Shown here piece after piece: positions 1-10,820 of a stretch of DNA of 60,000 nt (the first letter of the stretch is position 1; every line of letters starts with the position of its first letter). The DNA comes from Antedon mediterranea. Taxonomy: Eukaryota; Echinodermata; Crinoidea; Comatulida; Antedonidae. The notes under the pieces were generated by a model. That model had not been told where the DNA came from, ran no database searches, and worked only from the letters and a program-made list of their open reading frames with translations. Location: the NCBI RefSeq assembly GCF_964355755.1, contig NC_092673.1:31131001-31191000 (forward strand), read 5' to 3'. Position numbers and translations under genes: made by a program.

Positions 1-13
1 CAACGCAATGACG

Positions 14-2626
14 CACAGTGGGCCAGAATCAATTCAAAGTGTGCCAAAAGTCCAAAATGGTAAATGTGGCATTCCGAACTTTTTAATATTGGATTAGGAA
101 GAAGACATCTTAAATTATATAAATCCACTAATAATTTAATTTTTTGTAAATTTTAATAGTGTCTTGTAACCATGCAAACTTGAAGAAACCATGACATTTC
201 ACTTAAAATGAGCAAAAACAACAGTTTTGATAAATTCGCTGTTATTTTTTCTAGAAAAAAGCAATGGATTTGATACTGCATGAAATTGTTGTCTGTTATT
301 AATACTTAGGCAGTAAAATAACATTTTCGATTATTGCTTTATTTTACGGTTAAAAGTCACAAAATATAGCCCAAAAATACCAAAAAAATCATATTTTAAA
401 GTAAAACCATTAAAATAGTTTGGATTCGCGTCGATTCGCGTGCTAATTTTGACATTAATATTTCGAGCAAAGCTTGAGCTTTACGTTAATACCAAATTTG
501 GCTGCGAAAAATCGCGACATTGCATATAGGAAGCTATTTAAATGTCCCGTTTTAAAATAAATGTATAATGCATTTTCATTGACACATTGATGTACCGCAA
601 TCGCACGAACTTGACGAAGAGAAAACCTTTCCACGACGCGTCTGTATTGGAAAAGAGAATGCTACCAGTGTGAGAATAAGCATTCATAAATGTAGGTACA
701 GGTAACATGGCCTCCATATCAAAATACAACCTTTAAAGCGGTCCATTCGGCTGGTTTAATTACCAACATTGAACTAGCCTGCAATGTATGTTTACGTAAA
801 TTGCGTTTACATTACAATGTAAGGAATGACGAGAACATACCAAAAGAACTTTTGGAGTATACTACTAAAACTATCAAACCATTTTCTTTATTATTTACGA
901 AGAAGATGGTACAAGTATGGCCGTCACAAGGTTCATTTCATCAACTATATTAGTCAGAGAACCAGAAGAACTTCTCTATGCTGCTTCACTAGGCGTCTAT
1001 AAGCAAAATTCACATTTAAAATATGTGCTGAAGTTTGCAATGCTAACACCATTAAGACCAGCTAAAATAAGAAAGTTAATATCCGAAAAAAAAACCAGAA
1101 CCGATCAAGTTTACTAGTGAAATAGCTTTGTCACTTTTAGCTATAAGTTGAAACTGATATGACAAAACAGTCATACCAAACAGGTTTGTGGAACGTGAGG
1201 GAAGCTAAGCATAGATGCTACGTAAATAATATAACGGTTAAAGAAGATTCGGCAAGAGTACCCATTCAAAGCTTGCTGGACCAAACTGCACTTCGAATTG
1301 TTCAGTTAAAAAAAGAAGAAATTAAAGAAGTAGTTGAACATAAAGATACTTCCTCGTGATTTTGCCGACCTGCAATTCAATATATTATTTGATATTAATT
1401 AACTATGAACTGGCTGCAGATGAAAACAGAAAAGACAACATCTAAATACACTACAATTTACAATTCACCATAGTTGACCAAAAGGTCGCGAATGCTTTGA
1501 CTGAAACCAAGTATTCAATGCGATGTTATATATGTGAAGCTACTCCAAAACAGTTTAATGATTTGGATAAACTCCCATCGTCAAGTGAAGAAGCCTACAG
1601 CTATGGCTTTCGCCACTACACAAATTGAGTAGGTGCTTCGAAATGCTAATTCATATTGGTACAGAATGCCAGTAAAAAAAGTGGCGTATTTCGTCTGATA
1701 GTGAAAAAGCCATCGTTGCCGATACGAAGAAAAGAAATACACGATCGGTTTAAAGAAGATATAGGAATGAAAGTAGATGAACTTAAACAAGGTTCAGGAA
1801 AACAATGGCAACATAGCTTGCAGAGCTAGCTCTCCAGAAAAAGGAGACTTTCGCTGAAATGTGCGGGTTGGATGTAAATCTAGTACTGTACGTGTTTAGA
1901 CCCTTTTTAGGGACTACTGCCGAAAAACAGCAGAGTTATATATACAACTCTATCCATGGTATAAAATGCCAGTGAGTGTACATGTTGTCCTAGTTCATGG
2001 TTCATCAATTATTTCGAGTTCTGTATTACTGATAGGTATGATGAGCGAAGAGTCTATCGACGTAAACATACAATGAAAACAAACGACAACATAAGTGATG
2101 TATTTCAGTCATTTAAACCTAACATGCAATAAAAACCTATTTTCAATATCAATATTATTCACACAATCAGAAAACAGTATTTGTAATGAAATCATACTGT
2201 ACATTAAAAAGATGGTTTCATTGAACTCTGTGGATCTTTAAATAATTTAAGTACGTTTTAATCATGGATGAAATTTAATCACACATGATATTGCAATGAG
2301 AATTAAAGTCATCTAATCAAAAATTATTATTTTATGACGTCTAATATGTTAAGAAAATGTTCCAGTTGGATTTATTGGGTGTAATAGAAACCCTTACACT
2401 TTCAATAATGAATGTAATATCAATCGACATAAGAATTACAAGCACATTCGCCTCAACCAATCAGAAAACACCATCTGTATTACGTCATACCTATTTAAAA
2501 ATACTTCCATTAAATTCTACGGGTCTGAAAACCCCTTAGATCCGATCCTTTAAAAATTAAGGTAATCAGTATTTATTTATGCGTATAGACTTTTGGCACA
2601 CTTTGAACCAATTCTGGCCCACTGTG
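14..2626 (+). mobile_element. Transib-superfamily DNA transposon, decayed
   Basis: The element is bounded by 39-bp terminal inverted repeats at 14-52 and 2588-2626, which match at 36 of 39 positions. Each end starts with CACAGTG, then a 23-bp spacer, then CCAAAAGTC. This is the layout described for Transib termini and for RAG recombination signals. The flanks TGACG (9-13) and CGACG (627-631 past 2000, i.e. 2627-2631) match at 4 of 5 bases, which fits the 5-bp GC-rich target duplication of this superfamily. The flanking DNA on both sides is MITE-A sequence, so the transposon landed inside a MITE. The interior holds broken transposase-like coding sequence on the plus strand. Length, termini, duplication size and protein remnant agree with one another. 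Confidence 0.8.
900..2130 (+). pseudogene. Transib / RAG1-core-like transposase remnant
   Basis: Coding matches are scattered over three frames with many stops, so this is a pseudogene. Recognisable pieces in order: RCYICEATPKQFNDLD near 1517-1566, a Cys-x2-Cys knuckle like the RAG1/Transib YICxxCDAT region; LHKLSRCFEMLIHIG near 1610-1660, in the place of the RAG1 DALHCDIGNAAEFYKI helix; KRFKEDIGMKVDELKQGSG and NNGNIACRA near 1760-1835, matching the RAG1 RKKMNL...NGNFARKL stretch; and a VHVVLVHGSSII...MSEES block near 1975-2055, where the family has its catalytic Glu. I do not see an aspartate where the RAG1 D708 equivalent should be, but decay makes this alignment uncertain. Family similarity is judged from memory of motifs, not from a search. 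Confidence 0.7.
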
Positions 2627-2741
2627 CGACGTAGGTAGGTTTGATTTCACGCAGGCGGGGGAAAACACAATGATTTTAAGGGCATTTTCTTATGTTGCGT
2701 CTGTTGCGTTACGTTGCGTCGCTAGTGGGAACCACGCTTTA
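2627..2741. mobile_element. MITE-A, right half (left stub at 1-13)
   Basis: The segment reads GATTTCACGCAGGCGGGG through GCTAGTGGGAACCACGCTTTA, the right half of MITE-A. The left remainder (CAACGCAATGACG) lies at 1-13 across the Transib insertion, and the outer left terminus is outside the window. Confidence 0.7.
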
Positions 2742-3165
2742 GGTTTAGCTTTAAGCGATTCACGGAATGGAAGACGGCGCCGTGTAATTATGTATAATTA
2801 TGTTTTTGAAACGGAACAAGTGTGAATATATAATAAATATCAAGAAGTAACATATTATGTATGCCAACAAATTAAGATCTAAAATTAAATCTTTTCTAGA
2901 AATTAGTATTTTAGATATTGCTTAGAAGGTAATTATGACTAGTAATTGCAGTTTCGTAACTATTATGATGTATGAAACGCTAATTGGGCAACTATAATAC
3001 CTTACCTTATAATGTTGATTTATTAAGATAATGGAGATGTACAGATGTACAACAAAATAATCTAATGATCTCAATGCCGGATTTAGTAAAAACCCTCCAA
3101 TTACGACATAGATGCTTTTAGAAAGAATGGTCATTTTGTCTAGAAGAGGTTACAAGGGTAATTGA
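2742..3165. other. Unassigned AT-rich spacer
   Basis: No gene, repeat or RNA is recognisable. The last 45 bases (3122-3165) are duplicated on the far side of the next MITE-A. Confidence 0.4.
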
Positions 3166-3380
3166 TAAAGCTTGGTTCCCACTAGCAACGCAACGTTAAC
3201 GTAACGCAATCTACGCAACGTAAGCCAATGCCCTCCCAATAATTGTGTTTTCCCCTGTGTGAAATCAAACCTACGATCTTTGCAGCACTGTTGCGTCGTC
3301 GGTTCCCACTTGTGATTACGCAATACAGCGCTTTTCGTCAATACGTCGTTGCGTTGCGTTCTAGTGGGAACCACGCTTTA
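3166..3380. mobile_element. MITE-A, full-length copy
   Basis: Opens with TAAAGCTTGGTTCCCACTAG and closes with CTAGTGGGAACCACGCTTTA, an inverted pair. The interior has the CACTTGTGATTACGC and GTGAAATCAAACCTACG blocks shared with other copies. It is non-coding. Ends in TTAA or TA are typical of the family here. Confidence 0.8.
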
Positions 3381-4237
3381 GGAAGAGTGGTTATTTTGTC
3401 TAGAAGAGGGTAATTGATTAGTCTATGTAAGAAAAATTATATTGAAAGCTAAATTAATTAATGAATTGGTTTGTAAGAACAAAATGGCTGACATGTTTCT
3501 GGTTGTGTTTTGGTTGTTGAAGAAGTACGACATTATCTTTTTTTTAATATTCAGCATGTCATATATTTCGAGCCTGTTAGTGAAAACGCTTGCGGGGACA
3601 TACTGGGGACCATAATAGAACTAATTAATCAGTAGCAGTTTTAACATTGCTGCTAGCCTTTGAATGGTGTGTGGGTGATTGAACTTTATCCACGTAATAA
3701 CCTGCATGCGGATAGTGCATTTTCAGTCCATTTCATCGTCTGGCGCCCAGCCTGGCGATCAAAAAATGAACGATTATTATCAATCTGACTGCACTAAAAT
3801 ATTACATCACAATTAGGTGGCTTAGGTATCCAACGTCGAGCTTCCTCTGTTAAGTAGGGTTTTTAAAGCCGTTTTATGTTGTTTTCCAGACTAAAATATG
3901 CGTAGGCATGTTTTTTTATTTTAATCTAAACGAAAATGGGGTTGTGGATTGTTGAGTCTATCTTGGATGCCATATTATAGTAAACTTTAGTAGGCCTAGT
4001 AGTTTTTACCTAAATGGTACATATACATTGTGTTGTAATGATCCTATTATTTGAATAATCGATACCATTTGCATTCTAACAGTACCACACGTCTATCATC
4101 TATGTTAATCACAAGCCGCATTTTTATCCATTCATTAAATGCTTTGTTTTTATTACCATGTTTTTGTCAAAATGTCTATTTATATAATCGCAATATTTTA
4201 GGATTAAAACGCAATTTATATGTCTCATTACGTAAAA
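3381..4237. other. Unassigned spacer
   Basis: Nothing gene-like is visible beyond short chance frames. The first 40 bases repeat the left flank of the preceding MITE. Confidence 0.4.
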
Positions 4238-4581
4238 GGGTAAAGCTACGTTCACTGTCAAAGTTATGGACGTATGTGCAACGCAAGTAATTGTGACCAA
4301 TCACAAGCAACGGATCATACAAACTGTCGCTTGTGATTGGTCAACTCGCCTACGTTCCAAGTGGGACCACTACGTCAAAACGGATACTAAAGCTTGGTTC
4401 CCACTAGAACGTAACGCAAGGACGTAAACGCAACGCAAACGTTTTAACCAATGACAAGCGAAGTTATAAACAGTTAGCAATCACAAGCGAATAAGCCATA
4501 TATAACTTCGCTTGTCATTGGTCAACACGCTTACGTTGCGTTTACGTCCTTGCGTTACGTTCCAGTGGGAACCAAGCTTAA
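4238..4581. mobile_element. Two MITE-A copies, one degenerate and one intact
   Basis: A degenerate copy spans about 4238-4372 and has GACCAATCACAAGC facing GCTTGTGATTGGTC. An intact copy follows at 4388-4581, from TAAAGCTTGGTTCCCACTAG to CCAGTGGGAACCAAGCTTA. The intact copy is a long hairpin-forming palindrome of about 190 bp. Confidence 0.75.
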
Positions 4582-5194
4582 GAGTCACTCGCCCAGACCT
4601 ACTGTGTACCGAACCGAACCGAATGTGTATTATTGAAAATAATAGGCCTGGCTTTAATTTTAATATGTTTTCTTTCGCCACCGGTTCTCATGCTTGATGT
4701 GTAACTTTAAACTATAATAGTTGGTTTATGTGTCACATTAATTCCAAAAATTTAAGAAAGAATACTATTAGCATTTTGATTGTTATTTCGTAATTAGTAT
4801 GGACTATTCATTCATATTCATACTCGTTCTCTTGAAATTAAGATATCACATCACCATTCATCAAATGGTTTAGAGTCTTCGTTATTTCAAGAATAAATTG
4901 AGTTTCTTCGATCCCATGAAATGTGCTCTCTAAATTGAAGAAATCTTCGAAGAATTTTATTTAGCTTACTTTTATGGAACTATCTATATAATGAAGAAAC
5001 ATCTGGCATCATCAGGTATCATTTTATCCAGACAATGAATGTAAATATAGTCGACCAAGAATGGATCGAAACACCATTTTAACTTTAATAATTATTGAAA
5101 GCAGACCTTATTGAAATTACAGTACAATATACAAACGACTTCACCAAATAAACATGGATAATTCATGAGTTGTAACTGTCCTAGTGTTCGCCGC

Positions 5195-5389
5195 GTGATT
5201 CTCGTAACGCAATCTACGCAACGTAAATGCCCTTCCAATAATTGTGTTTGCCCCCGCCTGCGTGAAATCAAACCTGCCATGTTTGCAGCATTGTTTCGTC
5301 GTCGGTTCCCACTTGTGTTTACGCAATACAGCTCTTTGCGTCAAAAGGTCGATGCGTTGCGTTGCGTCGCTAGTATGAACCACGCTTTA
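5195..5389. mobile_element. MITE-A, left end lost
   Basis: Starts inside the family at TAACGCAATCTACGCAACG and runs to the right terminus GAACCACGCTTTAA. The 118-residue open frame across it is repeat-derived and not a gene. Confidence 0.7.
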
Positions 5390-5937
5390 AGGTCAGATTT
5401 AGTTATCACTGCGTTTGGGATTGTTAAAAATAAAATGAAATTCATCATAATGAATCCATCGTTCACTGTAACGGTAGAAAGTGTTTGTCCTGTTTTTTTC
5501 CAAAACGCACGATTTCATTAACTTGGTTTAATTTATTTAAAAGTGCAGTATTTACAGAGACAATGAAGCTTCCTATCCACATTCGCTCGTATTCATAACT
5601 TAATCAAATTATCTGAGTCGCAGATAACCTCAATTGTATAACTAACAGACACTGTTTGCATGGTAGATTCTTTGAATGCAATAGAATGTCTGTACCGATT
5701 TATTGAGAGCCAGACTTGGCGACAAACATAATTGTTAAAAATCGATTTTTGTTATTAGCCTTATAATATTATAAGGCAGTGTCGGCAAACCAAGCTGACA
5801 CCACTACCTTGAGAAAGTGCGATGCTAACGCACGAAACGTTGGTAAGTTTCAACGTTTATTTTTCACCTTCATGAAAAACGAAAATTTGATTTCAAAAAT
5901 ATTTTGGGAAGGAGATGAATTTTTTTCAATTATAATA
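5390..5937. other. Unassigned spacer
   Basis: No gene seen. It contains an 18-bp perfect palindrome, CCTTATAATATTATAAGG, at 5759-5776. Confidence 0.4.
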
Positions 5938-6094
5938 TTAAGCTCTGTCTACACTATCAAACTAGTTTGACAAAAAAGGTGTGATGTGCCCAAATATGGT
6001 AGTGATATGCTCAAATATGTTAGTGATATGATGTCATCGTGTCTATATATGGACATTTTTTGTCACATAAAGTTTGATAGTGTACAGAGTTTAA
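5938..6094. mobile_element. MITE-C copy
   Basis: Termini are TTAAGCTCTGTCTACACTAT and an inverted GATAGTGTACAGAGTTTAA. Inside are GTGATGTGCCCAAATATGG and its near-inverse ATATATGGACA. At least six other copies lie in the window (24.3, 33.2, 34.4, 35.6, 37.1 and 38.6 kb). TTAA lies at each end. Confidence 0.8.
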
Positions 6095-6114
6095 TACACG
6101 CGCAACATCTGTTT

Positions 6115-6235
6115 CTTTTTAGTCGCGTGCAACGCGACTCTACAGCTCACTATGCCGGTCGGTTGGTCGGTCGGTTGGTCGGTAAACACTAACTTGAGGA
6201 CGCGACTGTAGCCATGTATATGGCCGTGTTCCACC
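6115..6235. mobile_element. MITE-D fragment with GGTCGGTT repeats
   Basis: Contains TAGTCGCGTGCAACGCGACT and GACGCGACTGTAGCCATGTA, shared with the fuller copy at 18.0 kb. A short (GGTCGGTT)n run at 6158-6185 sits in the middle. Confidence 0.55.
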
Positions 6236-6549
6236 AAGAGATCATTGAACATTTATCATAAACTGCTCCATACGTGAATTATAACTTCAGCTTTTTGAGA
6301 TTATGTGCAACAACGCGATAGGTTGTTGAATATGCCGGATCGAAAACCAACTTGTACTTTGCGCCGTCTAATTGCTCTACTCCGCGCCCAAAATCCGATA
6401 GCGACCATTTTTAATGACCTAGCCGTCTTCGACATCAAGATACGAAACGGCGGATAATTGAATAAAAGTTTGCTTAACAAATAACCAATGTTTTGTATTC
6501 GTCGAATATTTTAATTCATTAAAAGCTTGACTATCCATTGAACTCGTCT

Positions 6550-7155
6550 TTGCCTCGTAAATGCCAATTTACACGGACAAGCTGTAATGGTAAGCGGTAA
6601 GCGGTAAGCTAAAATATAGCATTTATGTTACTTCTAAAGCGTTGTGTTCCACTAGAACGCAACGAAACGTAACGCAGCGACGTATCGACGCAAAGTGCTG
6701 TATTGCGTAATCACAAGTGGGAACCAACGATGCAACAGTGCTGCAAACATCGCAGGTTTGATTTCACACAGGCGGGGGAAAACACAATTATTTGAAGGGC
6801 ATTTTCTTACGTTGCGTAGGTTGCATTACGGTGCGTCGTTAAGCGTGGTTCCCACTAGCGACGCAACACAAGGACGTAACGCAACGCAAGTGAATTGACC
6901 AATCACAAGCGATGGCTTATTCGCTTGTGATTGCTAACTGTCTATAACTTCGCTTGTCATTGGTTAAAACACTTGCGTTGCGTTTACGTCCTTGCGTTAC
7001 GTTCTAGTGGGAACCAAACTTTATGACGATTTACAGAAAACGAGGAGTGACGGATGGCACTGGTTAAACGGAAACCCGCTCGGGATAGATAGATACGGAT
7101 TCTGCGTGAGAGAAGCACGCGGTTTTCCGCTTACCGTTACTGCTCGTTAATTGGT
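6550..7155. mobile_element. MITE-G split by two MITE-A insertions
   Basis: The left part ends in CCAATTTACACGGACAAGCTG...GGTAAGCGG (6560-6610). The right part has the inverted CCGCTTACCGTTACTGCTCG (7128-7150). The two halves are separated by MITE-A copies at 6635-7023, which implies a nested order of insertion. Confidence 0.55.
6635..7023. mobile_element. Two abutting MITE-A copies
   Basis: The first (6635-6840) starts TAAAGCGTTGTGTTCCACTAG and lacks its right terminus, ending GTGCGTCGTT. The second (6839-7023) starts TTAAGCGTGGTTCCCACTAG and ends GTGGGAACCAAACTTTA. They meet at a TTAA, consistent with one having inserted at the other's TTAA. Confidence 0.7.
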
Positions 7156-7158
7156 CTT

Positions 7159-7330
7159 TTAAGCGTGGTTCCCAAAGTAATGTATTGCGTAATCACAAAT
7201 GGGAACCGACAACGCAACAGTGCTGCAAAAATCGCAGGTTTGATTTCACGCAGGCGGGGGCAAACACAATTATTGGAAGGGCATTTTCTTACGTTGCGTA
7301 GGTTGCGATGCTAGTGGGAACCAAGCTTTA
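7159..7330. mobile_element. MITE-A copy
   Basis: Runs from TTAAGCGTGGTTCCCAAAG to GCTAGTGGGAACCAAGCTTTAA and abuts MITE-B at a shared TTAA. Confidence 0.75.
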
Positions 7331-7517
7331 AGGGTCTTTCATACCTGTTCCGGCACGGTTCCGGTCCGGCGAATCGAACATCAATGTTTCGTTTTCATGT
7401 GGCTATGCGCCAATCGATATGCGCGTAGCAGCCGCGTGAAAACGAAACATTGACGTTCGATTGGATTTTCCGGCGCCGGACCGGAACCGTGCCGGAACAG
7501 GTGTGAAAGACCCTTAA
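7328..7517. mobile_element. MITE-B copy
   Basis: A nearly perfect palindrome with terminus TTAAGGGTCTTTCATACCTG and its inverse CAGGTGTGAAAGACCCTTAA. GC-rich GGCACGGTTCCGGTCCGG blocks and CATCAATGTTTCGTTTTCA face their inverses. It is a separate family from MITE-A and uses the same TTAA target. Confidence 0.8.
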
Positions 7518-7721
7518 AGCGTGGTTCCTACTAGAACGCAACGCAGTGACGTATCGACGCAAAGTGCTGTATTGCGTAATCACAACCGACGACGAAACAG
7601 TGCTGCAAACATCGCATGTTTGATTTCACGCAGGCCCGCCTAGGCGGGAAAAAACACAATTGTCAGAAGGGCATTTTCTTACGTTGCGTTACGTTGCGTC
7701 GCTAGTGGGAACCAAGCTTTA
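7515..7721. mobile_element. MITE-A copy
   Basis: Begins TTAAAGCGTGGTTCCTACTAG at the TTAA shared with MITE-B and ends GCTAGTGGGAACCAAGCTTTA. Confidence 0.75.
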
Positions 7722-8094
7722 CTTATAGATAGCTACATTACCAGGTATATAACTGTAATTCCTGACTTTATGAGGACAAGTCTCCGTAATTTAAACTGAT
7801 TTTTGTTGTTATTAACGAAGAAGACGTCTTATGATCATCTCCTGTGTACTATAAATAACATATCACGTGTTCTACACAACAATTATTATTGTTGTTTTTA
7901 TCGCTTCACTCACAGAGGTTTAAAACATTTATTAGTACATCCCCAGCTGAGTGATGTGCGATAGTCAAGAGAATTAACTTATGGTTATTATCACATGTCC
8001 TAAATTTACAAAAAACGACAGTGTTTTGTGTATTATCATAGAATTATTACACAACAACCAAACGTGGCGCAAGGGTATGGTGTTATGTATTCCG
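7722..8094. other. Unassigned spacer
   Basis: AT-rich, with no gene or repeat recognised. Confidence 0.4.
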
Positions 8095-8364
8095 TAAGCT
8101 TGGTTCCCACTAGAACGTAACGCAAGGACGTAAACGCAACGCAAGCGTTTTAACCAAAGGCAAGCGAAGTTATAGACAGTTAAGCGTGGTTCCCACTAGA
8201 ATGTAACGCAAGGACGTAAACGCAACGCAAGCGTTTTAACCAATGACAAGCGAAGTTATAGACAGTTAGCAATCACAAGCGAATAAGCCATCGCTTGTGA
8301 TTGGTCAATTCACTTGCGTTGCGTTACGTCCTTGTGTTGCGTCGCTAGTGGGAACCACGCTTTA
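8095..8364. mobile_element. MITE-A inserted at a MITE-A
   Basis: A partial copy (8095-8180) begins TAAGCTTGGTTCCCACTAG and stops at GTTATAGACAG. A complete copy (8180-8364) then starts TTAAGCGTGGTTCCCACTAG and repeats the same interior. The join is a TTAA. Confidence 0.7.
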
Positions 8365-8409
8365 GATGGTGCTGTACCGTACGAACACTAACTGTATATG
8401 AGGCACATC

Positions 8410-8640
8410 CATTTCCGTACCGTAAATTGACGAAACCGTTTGAACTTTAGCGTGAACCAGACATAAATTAGTTTCCATAAATTGACGAACATGTTCAAAC
8501 TCTAGTGTGTACCGGACATGTTTCCATAGATTGACGAAACCGTTCGAACTCTAGTGTGTACCAGACATAGTTTCCGTACATTGACGAAACCATTACTTAT
8601 ATGTTAGTGTGTGTTAGATATGTTCTAGGCCTATAAGTAT
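8410..8640. repeat. Tandem repeat, about 55-60 bp unit, about 4 copies
   Basis: The recurring motif is TTGACGAAACCGTTCGAACT followed by CTAGTGTGTACCAGACAT and TTTCCGTA. Units are diverged and the last is truncated. No coding sense is evident. Confidence 0.75.
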
Positions 8641-10689
8641 GATGGGTTTGAGTAAAATATAATCACCTGGCATAACAAGTTATGGCGTCATAAAATAATT
8701 ATTTTAAGTACATTTATAAAACAATAAGATAATAATAATGTATTGCCTGTTCGTCATTTATTTTCCAAAATGTTATTTTACACCAAATAGTTGTCACCAT
8801 TCCAAATGGAAGTGCATTGTAAGATTTATGGTTAATCATAAAAACCAATGTATTTAAAGCAGTCGTGAAATAATTGCGTAATCATTATTATTATTGCCGT
8901 TTTAATGTTTTATTTTTTTATGTTATGTGTAACATTAAATCTATATTGAATTAATGAAGCTGTCATAAAAAATAAGAATTTAATGATCGAAAATATTGTA
9001 AATATTGTTTGGGTTTTTTTATACGTCACAAATAATTATTAGTATTTCTTTATTTTTTTTTACATCATTTTACATGTTCTGTAGTGACAAATTAAATTGT
9101 TTGTAAATTAAAATCATTTTCTCATTTTCTCATTCAAATAAGTCAGTTGGCAAACTAGAACGTAGGCAAGCCATGACGTAAGCAACATCCGGGGGACAAG
9201 AATATTAAAATGGCGAAACTGCAATTTTATTATTCCTTTGATAACCGTAGTAGAATTTCATCAAAAACTTGTTATTTTATTATTGTTTGAAGCGGATATA
9301 ACTTTTAAATTTATGATCGATTTTCTTAACGACATTGATCATCAATCTACTGTTTATGTTCGCATTGGAATTTAATTAGTTCACATTTGTCGTGACGTCA
9401 CTTCGAGAATTGTGACGTAATGGTTTACCTATTATAGTAAAAACAAATTTTCAAAAAATCACTTTAACAACAAATAATCCTTTAATCAATAAAATACTAA
9501 TCTTAAAACTAATTCAAATAAATAGGCCTATTTCATTAACCTTTTTAGCATTTTAATATTATTTAATTTAGTATTGCTAGTTTCCATTTAGTTTGATAAC
9601 TAAATGGAAACTAAAACTTACAAAATTGGAATAAATATTTAAGTCGAATTGATTCATTTTAAAGTAGTTTATTATAAGTATTTTATCACGTATTTGTATT
9701 ATAAATGTATCTATACGCACCTGGGTCTTTAATTTAAAATTATGTATAGTTAATTTAATTTAAATGAAACTTCAATGTTTATGAATTGTATTTTTTGGCA
9801 CAGATGATTGTAGAAAACTATAATTCAATTGTAGAAAAATTAAAATTTATATTATTGAACCGAGTTTTAAAGAATGTTTAACCAATCGACAAAATCGTTA
9901 AAAATTTACCTTCCAATTATTATAAATTCAAACACAGTTGTTTATAATCATATAATAAGGAAAGATAATTTTTTTTTAAATTTAAAAAATGGACACAATT
10001 CCAAGATGAGATTTTTTTAAAGTGGGACCGCCATGACGTCACTAAAAACTGACGAGTATACACTGAGTATACTTTGTATATAGTGGAAAACATTAGGGAA
10101 ACCCAACTATGTAAAGGACAATTAGCGCTTAGAACTGTTTATTATGATTTTATACCACTATAATCGTAAACATCTTTTCAAAACTTCTCTCAATTGAAAA
10201 TAAATAATGTACAGGAAACTTAATTAAAGAAGGCAACAATTTTAATCTTATTAACTGACGATAAATTACAACAATGTTAGAAATTGGTCAAATTACTTTG
10301 CTCCACTTTGCTGCCCTAGATTTCGAGAAACAATAATCACCACCCACCATTCATGACTTAATATTTATCAACTTTATCACGTGGTTTTATTTATAGTCTT
10401 TAAATCTCTTTTGTAAAAGATTAAGTGTGTTAGTTATTTTTTACTTAGCCCAATTCTTTCAAAGCATAAGTTTCAAAGTACAGTATACTACTTGACCATA
10501 TGCCTATTGATTTTCACAAAAATCTATATATTGGCGTCTTAATAATCTCGAGTTTTTGTATCTTCAGTAAGGGCCTAATTTTTATATAGCACGCCCTCTG
10601 TTGGCCATTCTCCATTTTGCCACAATCTTTGATTTTATCAAGTATTTTTCTCTCCCTTTCTAAGCGCTTAATTAATCATTCGTACTGAC
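8641..10689. other. Long AT-rich unassigned stretch
   Basis: No open frame above 60 codons and no repeat family recognised. The only distinct structure is a hairpin at 9579-9612 with a perfect 15-bp stem (AGTTTCCATTTAGTT) and a 4-base loop. Confidence 0.4.
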
Positions 10690-10820
10690 CTGGATTGTAA
10701 TTTGCATATTCACGTCCAGTGCAGCGGTATTTGCATAGCATTAACGTGAAAACAATCAATATACGGCGTTTTCGACATTGTAATTTGCATATGCACCAGT
10801 GTGCAGTGGTATTTGCATAG
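10690..10820. promoter_or_regulatory. Cluster of four octamer (ATTTGCAT) motifs
   Basis: ATTTGCAT occurs at 10700, 10729, 10783 and 10811 within two direct repeats of about 47 bp. The octamer is the classic POU/Oct-factor site, found in histone H2B and snRNA promoters and in enhancers. A possible splice donor (GACG then GTGAGT) follows near 10892. No downstream gene can be tied to it, so the regulatory role is inferred from motif density only. Confidence 0.4.

Noticed and set aside
5165-5521. 118-codon frame
   Set aside because: Lies mostly within MITE-A and shares its reading with other copies of the repeat.
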